Under the pieces are notes generated by a model. That model was not told the DNA's origin, made no database searches, and worked only from the letters and a program-made list of their open reading frames with translations. This document shows, one piece after another, positions 1-8,021 of a DNA stretch of 64,000 bases. Source of the DNA: Actinokineospora globicatena (lineage in GTDB: Bacteria > Actinomycetota > Actinomycetes > Mycobacteriales > Pseudonocardiaceae); contig NZ_JAMTCR010000002.1 in the NCBI RefSeq assembly GCF_024171945.1, positions 310,001 to 374,000 on the forward strand, read 5' to 3'. Position 1 is the stretch's first letter. The number at the start of each line of letters is the position of its first letter. The position numbers were made by a program, and so were the translations under genes.

Positions 1-322
1 ACGCGAGCAACGTGCGCCGCGGGATGTCGGTCGCCGCGGACACCCGGCTGGCCCACCCGGCCACGTCGTCGGTCGGCACCGGCTCAGCGTGCGGCGGCAC
101 CTCACCCCGCCGGACCGGCACCTCCACCACCGCGAACCGCTGCGGCGGCGGCTGCTCCTCACCACCGTCGAGCAGGATCACCGTCCCCGCGGCCAACGCC
201 ACCAGGAACGCGACCAGCGCGAGCCGCGCCACCACCCGAACACCCCGGCGCCGCCGAGGCCCCGGGGCCGGTTCCAGCGGGATGGACAGCGTGGTCGGCT
301 GGGGTGTCGGAGAGGCGGCCAC
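1..322 (-). CDS. Lytic murein transglycosylase, LpqU-like (N-terminal part only)
   Basis: The reading frame is open from a GTG at 322 to the left edge, so only about 107 N-terminal residues are seen. An in-frame TGA lies 19-21 bases before the GTG. A proline-rich cytoplasmic tail ends in an Arg-rich stretch and is followed by one hydrophobic segment (about residues 34-53), then a Pro-rich extracellular linker. The last visible residues (VSAATDIPRRTLLA) match the start of the soluble transglycosylase domain of actinobacterial membrane-anchored transglycosylases. The position downstream of mazG also fits, since the mycobacterial counterpart lpqU lies next to mazG and before eno. The predicted role is cleavage of peptidoglycan glycan strands at the cell surface. 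The catalytic Glu is outside the window. Confidence 0.75.
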   Translation of the reverse strand, partial: MAASPTPQPTTLSIPLEPAPGPRRRRGVRVVARLALVAFLVALAAGTVILLDGGEEQPPPQRFAVVEVPVRRGEVPPHAEPVPTDDVAGWASRVSAATDIPRRTLLA

Positions 323-465
323 GAAATCCAGGCTACGTGCTCACCAGCAGTGCTCGACCGCGCCCTCCGTCCTCTGCACCCGCCAAACCCTCGCTGACCA
401 GCAGCAACTCCACCCGAAATAGCTACGCCCCCACCCCCGCGCCGCATGGCCGGACCGGTTGGTGG

Positions 466-1293
466 TTATGGCTTCACGGCTTGGAGGGCGTAGATCAACG
501 GGATCCGGGGCGCGGACTCGGGCAGCGTGAACCAACCCCCCGCGGTCGTCATGGTCGACCAGCGTGGCCACGGCAGTTGCTCCGTCTCCCGCAGTCGGGT
601 GATCCGCAGCCCGGCCCCGACCAGTGCCGTCACCACCTCCCCGATGCCGTGTTGCCACTCGAACGACACGCGCGCGTCCGGCAGCTCGGGCCCGTCGGTG
701 TACGTGCGGGTGCCGTCCCGCTCGATGGCGCCGCGGCCGCTCAGGTAGTCGTGGCGCAGCAGGAGTTCTTCGCTGCCGTCCGGGGGTGGGACCGGGCTCA
801 GGGCGTTGAGCAGCGGGTGGAACTCGACCAGGTAGAGCTGGCCGCCGGGCCGGAGCAAGCCGGCGACCTGACCGGCCCAGATGTCCAGGTCAGGCACGTA
901 GCAGAGTGCACCCTTGCCGGTGTAGACCACGTCGAACCGGGACGCGCCCAGGGTCTCGACGGCCGTGTGCACGTCGGACTTCACGTACTCGACCGCGACC
1001 CCCTTGGACTCGGCCAACGCGGTCGCGGCGCGCACCGACTCCGCCGAGATGTCCAGCCCGACGACCCGGGCGCCCAACGGCGGGAACGCGATGGTCTCCG
1101 CGCCGATGTGGCACTGCAGGTGCACCAGGTCCTTGCCCGCCAGCTCGCCGAGGTCGGACCACTCGAACTCGGCGAACCAGGCGCGGGGGTCGCGCCCGGC
1201 CACGTCGTAGAAGCCGGACGCCAGGTGGATCGGGGTGCGGGCGTCCCAGTTCGCCTCGTTCGCCCGGATCATGGCAGCGGTGTCGAAGTCCAT
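466..1293 (-). CDS. Class I SAM-dependent methyltransferase
   Basis: A 275-residue protein with a Rossmann-type methyltransferase core. The glycine motif is atypical (LVHLQCHIGAETI, about 56-68), followed by the acidic residue after strand beta2 (GLDIS, Asp81) and a post-motif around VVYTGKGALCYVPDL. These fit a stand-alone SAM-binding enzyme; the substrate cannot be told from the sequence. ATG 1293 is preferred because AGGATGAGG lies just upstream. An ATG at 1302 is in frame but has no spacing from its purine run. The gene begins 21 bases after the tricorn-like gene on the same strand and is probably co-transcribed with it. No TetR or MarR partner is adjacent. Confidence 0.85.
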   Translation of the reverse strand: MDFDTAAMIRANEANWDARTPIHLASGFYDVAGRDPRAWFAEFEWSDLGELAGKDLVHLQCHIGAETIAFPPLGARVVGLDISAESVRAATALAESKGVAVEYVKSDVHTAVETLGASRFDVVYTGKGALCYVPDLDIWAGQVAGLLRPGGQLYLVEFHPLLNALSPVPPPDGSEELLLRHDYLSGRGAIERDGTRTYTDGPELPDARVSFEWQHGIGEVVTALVGAGLRITRLRETEQLPWPRWSTMTTAGGWFTLPESAPRIPLIYALQAVKP

Positions 1294-1313
1294 GATCCTC
1301 ATCCTGCCCGTCC

Positions 1314-4300
1314 CTACCGCAGCGGTGGGATGGCCGGTGGCGTCGCGGCGGGCTTGGCGGCCAGCCGCTCCATGGCGATCTCGATGGCGGCGTCGAGCTG
1401 CGGGTCCCGCCCGGCCACGTGGTCCTGCGGGGTCATCACCACCTCGACGTCCGGGTCGACGCCGTGGTTCTCCATGCCCCAGCCGGTGCCCTCCATCCAG
1501 GTGGCGTAGCGCGGCTGGGTGACCAGGGTGCCGTCGACCAGCCGGTACCGCATGTCCACGCCGACCACGCCGCCCCAGGTGCGGGTGCCCACGACCGGCC
1601 CGATGCCCAGCGCCTTGATCGCGGCGTTGACGATGTCGCCGTCGGAGCCGGAGAACTCGTTGGCCACGGCCACCACCGGCCCGCGCGGGGCGTCGACCGG
1701 GTAGGTCTCCTCGTAGTAGCCGTCGCGCGCGCGGACCCAGCCGACGATGCGGCGGCTCAGCTTCTCCACGATCAGCTGCGACAGGTGCCCGCCGCGGTTC
1801 TCCCGCAGGTCGACGACGACCCCGCCGCGGCGCATCTCCAGCCGCAGGTCCCGGTGGAACTGCGCCCAGCCGTTGGCGACCATGTCCGGCACGTGCAGGT
1901 AGCCGATCTTGCCGTCGGTCGCGGCGTGCACGTGGGCGCGCCGGTCGTTGACCCAGGCCTGGTAGCGCAGCGGCATGTCGTCGAGCAGCGGCACCACCAC
2001 CACGCGCCGGGTCGCGCCGCCGCCCTTGGGCTCCACGGTCAGCTCGACCGGGTTGCCCGCGGTGCCGACCAGCAGCGTGGCCGGTCCGCGCAGCGGGTCG
2101 ACCGGGATGCCGTCCACGGCCACGATCGCGTCGCCGTCGCGGACCCCGACGCCGGGGGCGCGCAGCGGGGACCTGGCCCGGGGGTCGGAGGTCTCGCCGG
2201 GCACGATCGCGCTGATCCGCCACACCCCGTCGCCGTCGCGGTCGAGGTCGGCGCCGAGCAGGCCGAGCCTGCGCCGGGAGTCGCCGTACCCGCGGACCGG
2301 GGTGACGTAGGCGTGCGAGGTGCCCAGTTCGCCGTTGACCTCCCAGAGCAGGTCGACGAGGTCGTCGTGCGAGCCGATCGCGTCGACCAGCGGCCGGTAG
2401 GTGCCGAGCACGCCCGCCCAGTCGACGGCGTTCATGTCCGCGCGCCAGAAGTGGTCGCGCATGAGCCTGCCGGACTCGTCGAACGACTGCCGCCACTCCG
2501 CCGCCGGGTCGACCCGGACCCGGACCCGGCTGAGGTTGACGGTGATGTTGTCCTCGGAGTGGTCGTCGTTGTCGGCCTTGCGGTCGGCGGGCAGCACCCG
2601 CAGGGACCGGCCGTCGCGCACCACGATGCGGCTGCCGTCGCCGCTTGGCCACACCGCGTCCAGGCCGTCGACCAGGATGTCGGCCTTGAGCTTGGCCAGG
2701 TCGTAGCGCTCCAGCACGGACCGGGGCGCGGCGGCGCCGGAGTCGTCGAGGTCGTCGCCGAGCGAGCCGGTGAGCGGGTCGCGCAGCCAGGCGACGCCAC
2801 CCTTGACCGCGATCAGCCGCGAGTAGCGGGCCGCCGGGACCGGGAACGCCACCACGCGGTCGGTGATGCCCTCCAGGTCGACGGCGGTGCGCGGGGTGCG
2901 GTCGTCGGAGTCGGTGTCCTTGTCGGCCTTGTCCTCGGCGCCGCCGAAGGCCCGCCCCTCGCGGACCGGGGCGAACGGCGACGGGGTCAGCGCGGCCAGC
3001 GGCGCCAGGTAGGGCCGGGAGCCGTTGGCGAAGGACACGTCGAACACGTGCACGTCGTAGATCGGGTCGAAGCTGCGCGAGGACAGGAACGCCAGGTGCT
3101 TGCCGTCGAGGGTGAACGCCGGGTCGGAGTCGACGAACCGCAGCGGGGTCACGTCGACCACGGTGAGGCTGGTCGTGTTCACCATCTTGATGTGCCGCAA
3201 CGGGTCCGGCCCCGGGTGCGACCAGGCCAGCCAGGCCGAGTCGGGCGAGAAGGTGAGCCCGGACGGGTCGGCCTCGGTCGCCTTGATGATCTCCCGGACC
3301 TCACCGTCGTCGGTGTCGACCAGCAGCAACCGCCCGTCGTGCGACACCACCGCGACCCGCCTGCCGTCCGGGGACGCGGCCAGTTCCAGCACCCGGCCCA
3401 GCTCACCGGTGGCGACCCGGCGCGGGTTGACCCCGGGCTCACGGCCGTCGACCGGCCCGAACTCCAGCGCGTCCTCACCGTCGGCGTCGGTCACCCACAC
3501 GGCCTGGCCGGTCGTGCCGAGCACCTGCGGCAACCGGGCGCGGACCCCGGGTTCGACGGAGAGCGCCCGCACCGGACCGTCCCGGTGGGTCACCCAGTGC
3601 ACGGTGCCGCGGACCTCGACCGCGCTGGCCCGCCCGGTGCGGTCCGGACCCGCCCAGCCGATGTTGCGGCCCACGTTCACCGGGTACACCTGCCGCGACC
3701 CGCGCGGGCCACCGAGCTTGACGTCGACCAGCCTCGGCTCCGCGTCCAGGCCGTCGAGCAGCCAGATCTCCCCCGCGCGGTGGTAGACGACCCGGGTGCC
3801 GTCGGTGCTGGCGTTGCGGGCGTAGAAACCGCTGTGGTCGCTGTGCTTGCGGACGTCCGTCCCGTCCGGTTCGCACGAGTAGACGTTGCCGACGCCCTCG
3901 TGGTCGGACAGGAACGCGATCCGGCCGCCGACCCACAGCGGGCAGACGATATGACCGTCCACATCGGACAGAATGCGCTCGAAGCCGCCGGTCCCCGCCC
4001 GGTCGACCCACACCTTGCCGATGGTCCCGCCGCGGTAGCGCTTCCACCAGGCCGGCTCGCGGGAGATCGGCGTGCCCAGCACGACACCACCGTCGGGGGC
4101 CAGGCTCAACGACGCGAGCGGCCCGTACGGCAGCCGCTCGGCTGGCGCCCCGTCGAGCGGCACCGCGTACGCCCAGGTCGCCCGGATGGACGCCCGCCCG
4201 GTCGAGGACTTCGCCGCCACCCGCCCGTCCCCGGTCCACCCGACGACCGCGGTGTTCACGTCCCCCCAGAACGTCAACCGGTCACTGGCCCCACCCCCGA

Positions 4301-4517
4301 CCGGCGCGACGAGCACCTCCGGCTCCACATCCCGGGTACTGCTCCAGGCGATCGCCGCCCCGTCCGGCGAGAACCGCGGGTTGGTCACCGGAACCTGGTC
4401 AGCCGACAAGCGCCACGCCCGGCCGCCGTCGACCGGCGCCAACCACACATCGTCCTCGGCGACGAAGGTGATCAGGTCCGCGTGCAGGTGGGGAAATCTC
4501 AGGTAGGCGTCGGTCAC
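1314..4517 (-). CDS. Tricorn-like protease (S41 family)
   Basis: A 1067-residue homologue of tricorn, the large cytosolic serine protease that trims proteasome-derived peptides. The N-terminal two-thirds carries beta-propeller repeats (WD40/PD40-like blades such as RFSPDGAAIAWSS). The C-terminal third has the core C1, PDZ and C2 domains. Visible catalytic candidates are Ser734-His735 in GTSHAY, the nucleophile Ser958 in GSDGD, and Glu1016 in GMENHG. Their order and spacing agree with Ser745/His746, Ser965 and Glu1023 of Thermoplasma tricorn. The start is GTG 4517. There is no signal peptide. Its acidic insert near residues 535-545 (DKADKDTDSDD) is a loop between the two propellers or domains. 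Homologues are common in actinomycetes. Confidence 0.92.
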   Translation of the reverse strand: MTDAYLRFPHLHADLITFVAEDDVWLAPVDGGRAWRLSADQVPVTNPRFSPDGAAIAWSSTRDVEPEVLVAPVGGGASDRLTFWGDVNTAVVGWTGDGRVAAKSSTGRASIRATWAYAVPLDGAPAERLPYGPLASLSLAPDGGVVLGTPISREPAWWKRYRGGTIGKVWVDRAGTGGFERILSDVDGHIVCPLWVGGRIAFLSDHEGVGNVYSCEPDGTDVRKHSDHSGFYARNASTDGTRVVYHRAGEIWLLDGLDAEPRLVDVKLGGPRGSRQVYPVNVGRNIGWAGPDRTGRASAVEVRGTVHWVTHRDGPVRALSVEPGVRARLPQVLGTTGQAVWVTDADGEDALEFGPVDGREPGVNPRRVATGELGRVLELAASPDGRRVAVVSHDGRLLLVDTDDGEVREIIKATEADPSGLTFSPDSAWLAWSHPGPDPLRHIKMVNTTSLTVVDVTPLRFVDSDPAFTLDGKHLAFLSSRSFDPIYDVHVFDVSFANGSRPYLAPLAALTPSPFAPVREGRAFGGAEDKADKDTDSDDRTPRTAVDLEGITDRVVAFPVPAARYSRLIAVKGGVAWLRDPLTGSLGDDLDDSGAAAPRSVLERYDLAKLKADILVDGLDAVWPSGDGSRIVVRDGRSLRVLPADRKADNDDHSEDNITVNLSRVRVRVDPAAEWRQSFDESGRLMRDHFWRADMNAVDWAGVLGTYRPLVDAIGSHDDLVDLLWEVNGELGTSHAYVTPVRGYGDSRRRLGLLGADLDRDGDGVWRISAIVPGETSDPRARSPLRAPGVGVRDGDAIVAVDGIPVDPLRGPATLLVGTAGNPVELTVEPKGGGATRRVVVVPLLDDMPLRYQAWVNDRRAHVHAATDGKIGYLHVPDMVANGWAQFHRDLRLEMRRGGVVVDLRENRGGHLSQLIVEKLSRRIVGWVRARDGYYEETYPVDAPRGPVVAVANEFSGSDGDIVNAAIKALGIGPVVGTRTWGGVVGVDMRYRLVDGTLVTQPRYATWMEGTGWGMENHGVDPDVEVVMTPQDHVAGRDPQLDAAIEIAMERLAAKPAATPPAIPPLR

Positions 4518-4797
4518 CCTGCCAAGTTAGCCACACTCGCCCGCCCACGGTGCCACTTTCACCGCCTAGCCCCACCCCATCCACCGACTGCCGTAGCGCC
4601 CACCCACCCCCGCCACAACACCCACCGCTGTCAGCCACTTCCCCACCACAAACCCACTTCCCCCGCCCCTCACCAACCCCCACGCCCCCCGACAACGTTG
4701 GCCCCGCGCGCACCCCCCGCCGACGACGTTGGCCCCACACCCCCGCCACAACGTTGGCCCTCACATGCCCGCCGACAACGTTGCCCCAAAACGCCCG
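4518..4797. repeat. C-rich intergenic DNA with degenerate ~26 bp repeats
   Basis: No plausible gene is seen here. After a cytosine-rich low-complexity stretch, units built around RACGTTGGCCC recur at about 4693, 4725, 4750, 4777 and 4802, with spacing near 25-31 bases. The units diverge between the conserved cores. The last unit lies at the left edge of the dispersed element copy A, and the other copy (62610-63062) also has two such cores at the matching end. The array is therefore part of, or attached to, that element. Confidence 0.6.
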
Positions 4798-5206
4798 CCG
4801 ACGACGTTGGCCCACCACCGCTCCCTCAAGCCGCTGGTGCCAGGCCGGCTCGATGGGGTGGACTTGTTTTGTGTGGGGGAGGACCACCCGCAGCGTCGTT
4901 GCGCGGACAGGGCCATGCTTTTCGGCCCCTGCTTTGCGGTCCTGCCACGGGTGGTCTCGGGGCCCCGCACAAAACAAGTTCGCCCCATCGAGCTCTTCGC
5001 ATTCTCGCGCCTGTTCGATGGCGCAGCCGAGGCGTCTACCGCAGCGCAGCGGAGGCACGACACCCGGACTTCCCCCAGCTCAACGCACTGCCCCAAGATC
5101 AACCCGCCCCAAAGACCCCCGAATACACAGCCTACCCAAGGGCACGCAAGCCCAGAGAGGCTGAAACCCACCCCTGTGGACCACCCAGGCCATTGTGGAT
5201 AACCCA
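4798..5206 (+). repeat. Dispersed intergenic element, copy A, with long hairpin
   Basis: This ~410 bp stretch is matched, in reverse orientation, by 62610-63062 (copy B). By eye the two agree at most positions, with small insertions and deletions. Inside is a long imperfect inverted repeat: left arm about 4850-4891 and right arm about 4949-4993, separated by ~57 bases that are also conserved (including GGACAGGGCCATGCTTTTCG). No reading frame is kept across the indels and no transposase is present, so it looks like a non-autonomous mobile or structured-RNA element. A DnaA-box-like TGTGGATAA sits at 5194-5202 at its right end. Confidence 0.75.
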
Positions 5207-5332
5207 GCCATGTGGAGCCCACCCGGCCACGTGAACACCCAGCCACCGCGGACACCCCAACCACGCGAACACCCCAGCCACGTGGACCAACCCGGCCATG
5301 CGGACCAACCCAGCCATCGTGGACAACCCCAC
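5175..5332 (+). repeat. Degenerate tandem array of 17-19 bp units
   Basis: About eight units resembling TGGACCAACCCRGCCAYG run head-to-tail up to the stop codon of mazG (which reads the other way). Units differ by one to four bases. One contains TGTGGATAA (5194-5202) and the last CGTGGACAA (5318-5326), both DnaA-box-like. There is no gene in the array. Confidence 0.65.
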
Positions 5333-6232
5333 TCAAGCAGGCCAGTGCGCCCGCCAAGCCTCCGCCGTCAACTCCACCCCAGCAGCCTTCACCGACTTCT
5401 CCGCAGAACGCACCCTGTCCGCGAACCCCCGAGCGACTTCCCGCAGATCATGTTCCGGGTCCCGCCCGTCCACCCGAGCCCGCGCGGCCAGGGCGAACAA
5501 CCGCTCCCCCACCGACTCCCCCTCGGGCACGAGGTCAGCCGGGAACCCAGCCTTCCCCGCCCGGTGCACCAGCTTCGCCGCCAAGGCAAGCGCGGGCTGC
5601 CCCATAGCGACCCCGTCAACGCTCGAGTCGCGCTGCTTCTCCTGCTGCTTCAGCTCATCCCAGCGCCCCTGCTGGGTCTCCGCGTCCCACACCGCGGGCC
5701 CGTCAGCGAACACGTGCGGGTGCCGCGACACCAGCTTGTCCACCAGCGCCGTGGCCACGTCGTCGATGTCGAACGGGTCGGCCGTGTCGTCAGAGGCGAC
5801 CCGCGCGTGGAACAGGACCTGCAGCAGCACGTCCCCCAGTTCTTCGCGGAGGGCGGGGCGGTCGCCGTCGTCGATGGCGTCGAGGAGTTCGTAGGCCTCT
5901 TCGACCAGGTACTGGCGGAGGGACTCGTGGGTCTGGTCGGCGTCCCAGGGGCAGCCGCCTGGGGAGCGGAGGGTGTCCATGACCTGGGCGGCGCGGATCA
6001 GGGCGGCGCCGGGGGTCCGGTGGGTCGGGGCGCCCGTGAGGGTGAACGCGGGGTCATCGGTGAGGATGACGGATCCGGCGGGGACCTCGGGAGGCACGGG
6101 GCCGTCACCGAGGGCGGGGTCGACGCCGCCGTGGGTGTAGACGTGCGACGCGGTGCGCAGGAGCGGGAGTGCGGACACGGGCACCGTCGTGGCGGTCAGT
6201 ACCACCACGGCGGTGCCCGGCTGCTGGGTCAC
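5333..6232 (-). CDS. mazG: Nucleoside triphosphate pyrophosphohydrolase MazG
   Basis: A 299-residue MazG that hydrolyses (d)NTPs to NMP and pyrophosphate, a house-cleaning function. The all-alpha catalytic motifs are clear: CPWD (94-97), EEAYE (111-115) and EELGD (130-134), the Mg-binding EExxE...ExxD pattern. A second, less conserved MazG-like half follows. About 80 residues precede the first motif, as in mycobacterial MazG. The start is GTG 6232, whose bases overlap the TGA of the upstream lipoprotein gene (GTGA), so translation is likely coupled. Gene order with mfd is conserved among actinobacteria, although here secretion genes are inserted between them. Confidence 0.93.
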   Translation of the reverse strand: MTQQPGTAVVVLTATTVPVSALPLLRTASHVYTHGGVDPALGDGPVPPEVPAGSVILTDDPAFTLTGAPTHRTPGAALIRAAQVMDTLRSPGGCPWDADQTHESLRQYLVEEAYELLDAIDDGDRPALREELGDVLLQVLFHARVASDDTADPFDIDDVATALVDKLVSRHPHVFADGPAVWDAETQQGRWDELKQQEKQRDSSVDGVAMGQPALALAAKLVHRAGKAGFPADLVPEGESVGERLFALAARARVDGRDPEHDLREVARGFADRVRSAEKSVKAAGVELTAEAWRAHWPA

Positions 6233-7224
6233 TGCTGGGGCGTGTTCTTGATCGGCAGCACCACTCCGAGGGTCTCGGACTCGCTGGCCGCGATGTTCAT
6301 GTCGGCCACGTCCCACACGCCGTAGCGGGGGCTGATGGTGATGCCGAGGTCGTTGCCGGTGGACTGCAGGAGCCTGCGGCCAAGCGAGGTCGCGGCCCTG
6401 GCGTCCTCCTGGGCCTCCGCGGTGGGCTTGCCGTCCTGGGCGCGCTTGTGGATCACCGCGACCACCCAGTTGGCGTTCTCCGGGTTCGGCTGGAAGGCGA
6501 TCACCGAGTTGGCCGGGGCGCCGAAGATGACCGTGCCCGCGATGTCCGGGGCGGACGCCGGGGTGAGGGTCTCGCCCTTGGCGGCCTGGGCACCGGCGGC
6601 GACGTCGGCGTCGATGACCTTCTTGGCCTCGTCGAGGCCCTTGGCCAGCTGGTTGGCCTTGTCCAGCGCCTGCTGGCGCAGCGAGCCGGTCTGGCCCTGC
6701 TCACCGGCGGCGGCGACCAGGGTGAAGTCGAAGGTGACCGAGAGCTTGTCCATCTGCGCCTGGCCGAACTGGGCCAGCAGCAGGAAGTCGCGGGCCAGGT
6801 AGTCGGCCGGGAAGGTGCGGTTCACCGCCTGCTGGACGATGGCCTCCGGGGACGCGCTGCCGTCGGCCGGGAACTCCTTGAACGAGCCGGTGATCTGCTC
6901 GGCGAGCTGGGTGACGGCGGCGGGCTCTGCGGTGATCTGCTGCTTGACCGAGTAGTCCGCGATCAGCTCGTGCAGCACGAGCTGGCGCAGCAGGGCCCGG
7001 GACAGCAGGTTGAGCTTGCGCTGGTCGGCGAGCACGCGCACGGCGGGCTCGGCCTGCGTCGCCTTCGTGACGAGGTCCTGGACCTCGTTGACGCCGATGG
7101 TCTTGCCGCCCACGATCGCGGCGGCGTTCACCTGGCTTGGCCCGCTCGCGCAGGCGCCGAGCACCAGTCCGATCGCGAGGAGCGACGCGACGAGGGGGGT
7201 GCGGCGGCGGATGACGGTGGTCAC
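6229..7224 (-). CDS. SurA N-terminal-domain lipoprotein (putative chaperone)
   Basis: A 331-residue exported lipoprotein. Residues 1-25 form an Arg-rich, hydrophobic signal ending in the lipobox LGAC, with Cys25 as the lipidation site. The following region (AAIVGGKTIGVNEVQDLV) resembles the helical N-terminal domain of SurA/trigger-factor-like chaperones. No parvulin isomerase domain is evident, so a pure chaperone role is more likely than prolyl isomerase. Among nearby start codons GTG 7224 is chosen because GAGAGG lies about 10 bases upstream; TTG 7233 and GTG 7242 are alternatives. It overlaps mazG by four bases and follows espG after 53 bases. This SurA-mazG pairing is common in Pseudonocardiaceae (recalled, not checked). 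Confidence 0.82.
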   Translation of the reverse strand: MTTVIRRRTPLVASLLAIGLVLGACASGPSQVNAAAIVGGKTIGVNEVQDLVTKATQAEPAVRVLADQRKLNLLSRALLRQLVLHELIADYSVKQQITAEPAAVTQLAEQITGSFKEFPADGSASPEAIVQQAVNRTFPADYLARDFLLLAQFGQAQMDKLSVTFDFTLVAAAGEQGQTGSLRQQALDKANQLAKGLDEAKKVIDADVAAGAQAAKGETLTPASAPDIAGTVIFGAPANSVIAFQPNPENANWVVAVIHKRAQDGKPTAEAQEDARAATSLGRRLLQSTGNDLGITISPRYGVWDVADMNIAASESETLGVVLPIKNTPQQ

Positions 7225-7277
7225 AGTGGTCAAGCCTCTCACAACGGCCCTGGCGCGGCGACGAGTACCCGACCGTG

Positions 7278-8021
7278 TTACACGCCGTGAGCGGCGCCGC
7301 TGCCGCGCAGCAGGTGCGCGAGCTGGTCGCGGAGCAGGGCGGCGTCCGCAGGGGCCAGGGCGACCCACTGGCGGCCGTCGGCACGCACCGTGCGCATCAG
7401 CGCGTAGCGGCCGTCGTCGGCGACGTCGAACCAGAACAGCGACGGACCGCGCTCGCCGTGCGTGGTCACGCCGAGTTGCCCCGCGCGCAGCCTGCGGGCG
7501 GCGAGCAGCTCGGTCAGCACCGGCACCTGCTCGGCCTGCTCGGCGGGCCACTGGCCACCGGGGACCCTGCCCGCCCGGTCCGCGGGCAGCTCGGCGACGA
7601 CGGCGGAGACCAGCGCGGTGATCCCGACGTCGCGGACGAGGACGTCGCCGCCCGCGTGCTCGCTCGGGCCCGGTTCCTGGGTGGCGATGGCGGCGCGCCT
7701 GCCGACCCGCGCGGCGAGCACCCGGTGCGGGGAGTCGGAGCCGTCCTCGGCCATCCACACCGAGTCGACGGAGATCTCCGGGGCGTGCAGCATGCGCAGG
7801 CTGGCGTCGAGCTCGGGGTCGACCCGGTCGCCGCGGCCGAGGATGTTGGCGGTGCGCAGCCTGGCCCGCACCCGCTCGTTGACCTCGGCCTGCTCGCGCT
7901 GGGTGATGCCCGCGCGGGCCACCTGCAGCGGGTACGGGAAGACGTCCATGCCGAGCCGGTCCCAGATGTGACCGAACTCCTCCGGGGTGAGCGTCCAGCC
8001 GAGCTGGGTCGTCAGGGTCAC
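7278..8021 (-). CDS. EspG-family ESX (type VII) secretion-associated protein
   Basis: A 247-residue protein with the EspG pattern: an N-terminal LTPEEFGHIWDRLGMDVFPYPL segment and a mixed alpha/beta body ending in the helix LLRDQLAHLL. EspG proteins are cytosolic chaperones that bind PPE proteins and keep PE-PPE pairs soluble before export by the ESX machine. The neighbouring upstream gene encodes a PPE-domain protein, and the start GTG 8021 overlaps its TGA, so chaperone and client are translationally coupled. No ESX core gene (eccC, eccD, mycP) is in the window, so the secretion machine must be encoded elsewhere. Confidence 0.85.
   Translation of the reverse strand: MTLTTQLGWTLTPEEFGHIWDRLGMDVFPYPLQVARAGITQREQAEVNERVRARLRTANILGRGDRVDPELDASLRMLHAPEISVDSVWMAEDGSDSPHRVLAARVGRRAAIATQEPGPSEHAGGDVLVRDVGITALVSAVVAELPADRAGRVPGGQWPAEQAEQVPVLTELLAARRLRAGQLGVTTHGERGPSLFWFDVADDGRYALMRTVRADGRQWVALAPADAALLRDQLAHLLRGSGAAHGV

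Noticed and set aside
4690-4815. CRISPR-like array
   Set aside because: Units are only ~15 bases, degenerate, spaced 25-31 bases with related spacers, and there are no cas genes.
1419-5234. 1271-codon plus-strand frame opposite the tricorn-like gene
   Set aside because: It is a shadow of the minus-strand gene; the product is low-complexity and crosses the intergenic repeats.
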